Assembly (NCBI GenBank): GCA_002369515.1
Contig: DFFM01000056.1
Coordinates: 17,510 to 33,137 of the forward strand
Direction of reading: 5' to 3'
Origin: Prevotella sp. UBA3776
GTDB lineage: Bacteria > Bacteroidota > Bacteroidia > Bacteroidales > Bacteroidaceae
DNA: 15,628 nt
Shown here: positions 14,089-15,628 of the stretch, in pieces
How the letters are laid out: every line of letters starts with the position of its first letter
How positions within the stretch are numbered: the first letter of the stretch is position 1
Notes under the pieces: model-generated
The model's input: the letters and a program-made list of their open reading frames with translations, nothing else
Databases searched by the model: none
Told to the model about the DNA's origin: nothing
Made by a program: the position numbers and the translations under genes

Positions 14089-15315
14089 ATGAAGCCAAAG
14101 ACAAAACAAATCATCGCTGCCCTGGCTCTGCTGGTGCCCCTGGCTGCCGCCGCCACCGATGTGACCGTCAGTGTGAAGAACCCCACCCGCACTCAGCGGC
14201 AGCAGCTCGTCGAGGTGGACGCCTCCGCCGTTTATGAGCGCCTCGGCGCAAACAAAGCCTCCAGCCTGGTGGTGAAGAACGCACTCGGACAGGAAGTGGC
14301 CTGGCAACTCACCCACGACGGCAAATTGCTCATCGAAGCAGCCGTGCGTCCTTTGAGCGAGGCCCTTTTCACCATCACCACGGGCACTCCCCAGCCCATG
14401 ACCACCTACGTCTGCGGACGACAATACCCCGAGCGCGTTGACGACATCGCGTGGGAGAACGACCGCACGGCCTACCGCCTCTACGGCCCAGCGCTGCAGA
14501 AGAGCGGCGAGCGCGCCTTCGGCATCGACGTGTGGGTGAAGAACACGCCCGACCTGGAGGTGGAGAAACGCTACTCCACCGAGCTGGCCAACCACGGCCG
14601 CATCGTGAAGCTCAAAGAGAAGGGCAACCTTGCCGAAGCACTCGCCGTGGAGCAGGCCACTACCTACCACTACGACCATGGCTACGGGCTGGACTGCTAC
14701 AAGGTGGGGCCCACGCTGGGCTGCGGAGCCCCCGCCCTGATGGGCGATGACGGTCAGCTCGTGCTGCCCTACTGCTATAAGGACTACGAAATTTTGGACA
14801 ACGGCCCCCTGCGCTTCACCGTGCGGCTGGCCTATAACCCCGTCACCGTCAATGGCCAGGCTGGCGTGGTGGAGCACCGTGAGCTGAGCCTCGACAAGGG
14901 TTCCAACTTCAACCGCATGACCGTGTGGTATGAAGGGCTCACCAAGGCCCAAACACTGGCCGCCGGCGTGGTGCTGCATGCCGAGGACCTGACCGACATA
15001 CGGTTGGGTCGTGACTACGTGGCCTACGCCGACCCCACCGACAACCCCGCCAAGCAAAACTTCCAGATCTACGTGGCCGCACTCTTCCCCAACGGTGTCA
15101 GCGCCACGCGTCAGCTCATGAACTCAAAGCCCGAGAATGGCAATGCCGGACATGCCGTAGGACTGCACTCGCTCAACCCGGGCGAGAAATACACCTACTA
15201 TTTTGGTTCAGCCTGGAGCAAGAACGACGTGCGCACCTTCAGCGAGTGGAACCAGCGCATTGACAGTTTTCTCGAAGATCTCCATAGCCCACTCTGCGTC
15301 GAGGTGAAGCAATAG
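14089..15315 (+). CDS. secreted DUF4861 family protein
   Basis: A 408-residue protein with a signal peptide (MKPKTKQIIAALALLVPLAAAA, about 1-22). The rest fits DUF4861 over its full length: an N-terminal strand region (VTVSVKNPTRTQRQQLVEVD), then AWENDRTAYRLYGP, GIDVWVK, YHYDHGYGLDCYKVG (from Y193), YKDYEILDNGPLRFTVRLAY, ELSLDKGSNFNRMTVWYEG and AAGVVLH, ending YYFGSAWSK. The family is frequent in polysaccharide-utilising Bacteroidetes and probably acts on or binds glycans; no activity is established to my knowledge. The conserved His/Asp in YHYDHG would be candidates for a metal or active site, which is inference. No susC/susD pair or glycosidase is in view, so a utilisation locus is not shown here. 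Confidence 0.92.
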   Translation: MKPKTKQIIAALALLVPLAAAATDVTVSVKNPTRTQRQQLVEVDASAVYERLGANKASSLVVKNALGQEVAWQLTHDGKLLIEAAVRPLSEALFTITTGTPQPMTTYVCGRQYPERVDDIAWENDRTAYRLYGPALQKSGERAFGIDVWVKNTPDLEVEKRYSTELANHGRIVKLKEKGNLAEALAVEQATTYHYDHGYGLDCYKVGPTLGCGAPALMGDDGQLVLPYCYKDYEILDNGPLRFTVRLAYNPVTVNGQAGVVEHRELSLDKGSNFNRMTVWYEGLTKAQTLAAGVVLHAEDLTDIRLGRDYVAYADPTDNPAKQNFQIYVAALFPNGVSATRQLMNSKPENGNAGHAVGLHSLNPGEKYTYYFGSAWSKNDVRTFSEWNQRIDSFLEDLHSPLCVEVKQ

Positions 15316-15352
15316 CCCCACACCGACTCAGGCTCAGGCCCCCTCCGGCTCA

Positions 15353-15382
15353 GGCCCCCTCCGGCTCCCCCTGGGGGGAGAG
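15353..15382. repeat. 30-nt GC-rich hairpin repeat, copy 2
   Basis: Exact match to 13778-13807, 38 bases after the DUF4861 stop codon, and overlapping the 16-nt tandem duplication at 15331-15362. Confidence 0.9.
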
Positions 15383-15386
15383 GCTT

Positions 15387-15520
15387 ATAACGCCCCGCGT
15401 CGTTCAAAAACCAATAAAAACCAACACGGACACGGAAAAACAGGTTTTTATTTGTAAAGCCCCCATGTTTTTGTTGGTTTTTCTTTGTATTTATTGGTTT
15501 TTTTAAAGACGCGGAGCGTA
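15387..15520. repeat. A-rich hairpin element, copy B
   Basis: The left arm has AACGCCCCGCGTCGTTC followed by AAAAACCAATAAAAACC. The right arm (about 15473-15520) is its imperfect reverse complement, ending AAAGACGCGGAGCGTA. The asymmetric features (GTTC next to one end, TTTA next to the other) show that it lies in the opposite orientation to copy A. Confidence 0.85.
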
Positions 15521-15593
15521 CCACCAACAATCTTTTTTAGCAATAATCCTAAAACAACGTGTTTGTAGCTTAACAACATTCACATAGATGGAA

Positions 15594-15628
15594 GAATAAC
15601 GCCCCGCGTCGTTCAAAAACCAATAAAA
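15594..15628. repeat. A-rich hairpin element, copy C (truncated by the window edge)
   Basis: It begins GAATAACGCCCCGCGTC and continues into AAAAACCAATAAAA, the same arm and orientation as copy B. The 30 bases before it (about 15564-15593, starting GTAGCTTAAC) resemble the reverse complement of the flank of copy A (about 9516-9546), so the repeat unit extends beyond the hairpin. Confidence 0.8.

Larger units (their letters stand above)
15316..15628. other. repeat-rich region to the end of the window
   Basis: After the DUF4861 stop: a 16-nt tandem duplication (15331-15346 and 15347-15362), GC-rich repeat copy 2, A-rich hairpin copy B, a spacer of about 73 bases, and the start of copy C cut by the window edge. 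No gene is seen. Confidence 0.75.

Noticed and set aside
13264..15057. A 597-residue minus-strand frame spanning the DPP IV end, the minisatellite and the DUF4861 gene
   Set aside because: It is a shadow of two well-supported plus-strand genes; its middle is the minisatellite and its composition (Val/Gly/His-rich) is typical of antisense GC-rich frames.
9374..15628. Possible CRISPR array or retron RNA made of the A-rich hairpins
   Set aside because: The repeats are not regularly spaced, are in both orientations, have no unique spacers of uniform size, and no cas or reverse transcriptase gene is in the window.

Overview
The window looks like chromosomal DNA of a member of the Bacteroidales, most likely Prevotella or a close relative. 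Several genes are preceded by the Bacteroidetes-type -7 box (TAnnTTTG) with no Shine-Dalgarno. The gene content fits as well: an LRR surface protein with a C-terminal tail resembling a type IX sorting signal, a DUF1349 lipoprotein, a DPP IV peptidase, a DUF4861 protein, and methylmalonyl-CoA mutase of the succinate/propionate pathway. The genus is inferred; no rRNA or other phylogenetic marker is present.

Layout. 1-1304 is the 3' part of the methylmalonyl-CoA mutase large subunit, closed by a strong terminator. 1633-2264 is a two-gene toxin-antitoxin module whose toxin is a PIN-domain protein. 2265-2979 is a non-standard stretch: a near copy of the module's promoter, a possible 49-residue basic peptide gene or RNA leader, and a nested hairpin ending in a T-run. 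It leads into an AT-rich gene (2980-3471) carrying an R-x4-H motif like HEPN ribonucleases. Next come a 1346-residue secreted LRR/cohesin-like/dockerin protein (3509-7549) and a 61-residue peptide gene (7580-7765), closed by an 18-bp hairpin. A small minus-strand gene (7985-8230) is divergent from an outer-membrane beta-barrel gene (8575-9186).

The second half is metabolic and envelope-related. It has a DUF1349 lipoprotein (9782-10513) whose 3' end overlaps that of a minus-strand TIGR01212/YhcC-type radical SAM protein (10464-11420). A DPP IV peptidase (11548-13755) is divergent from that gene, with overlapping promoters. A secreted DUF4861 protein (14089-15315) follows. The intergenic spaces here are full of repeats. 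Most striking is an A-rich hairpin element of about 140 bp present at 9374-9515, in opposite orientation at 15387-15520, and starting again at 15594. Others are a perfect 27-bp nested palindrome at 9640-9702, a 15-unit minisatellite at 13892-14040, and an exact 30-nt GC-rich repeat at 13778 and 15353.

The best candidates for something undescribed are the structured leader plus HEPN-like gene (2524-3471), the A-rich hairpin family with its conserved flank, the palindrome at the 5' end of the lipoprotein transcript, and the small peptide gene behind the LRR protein.
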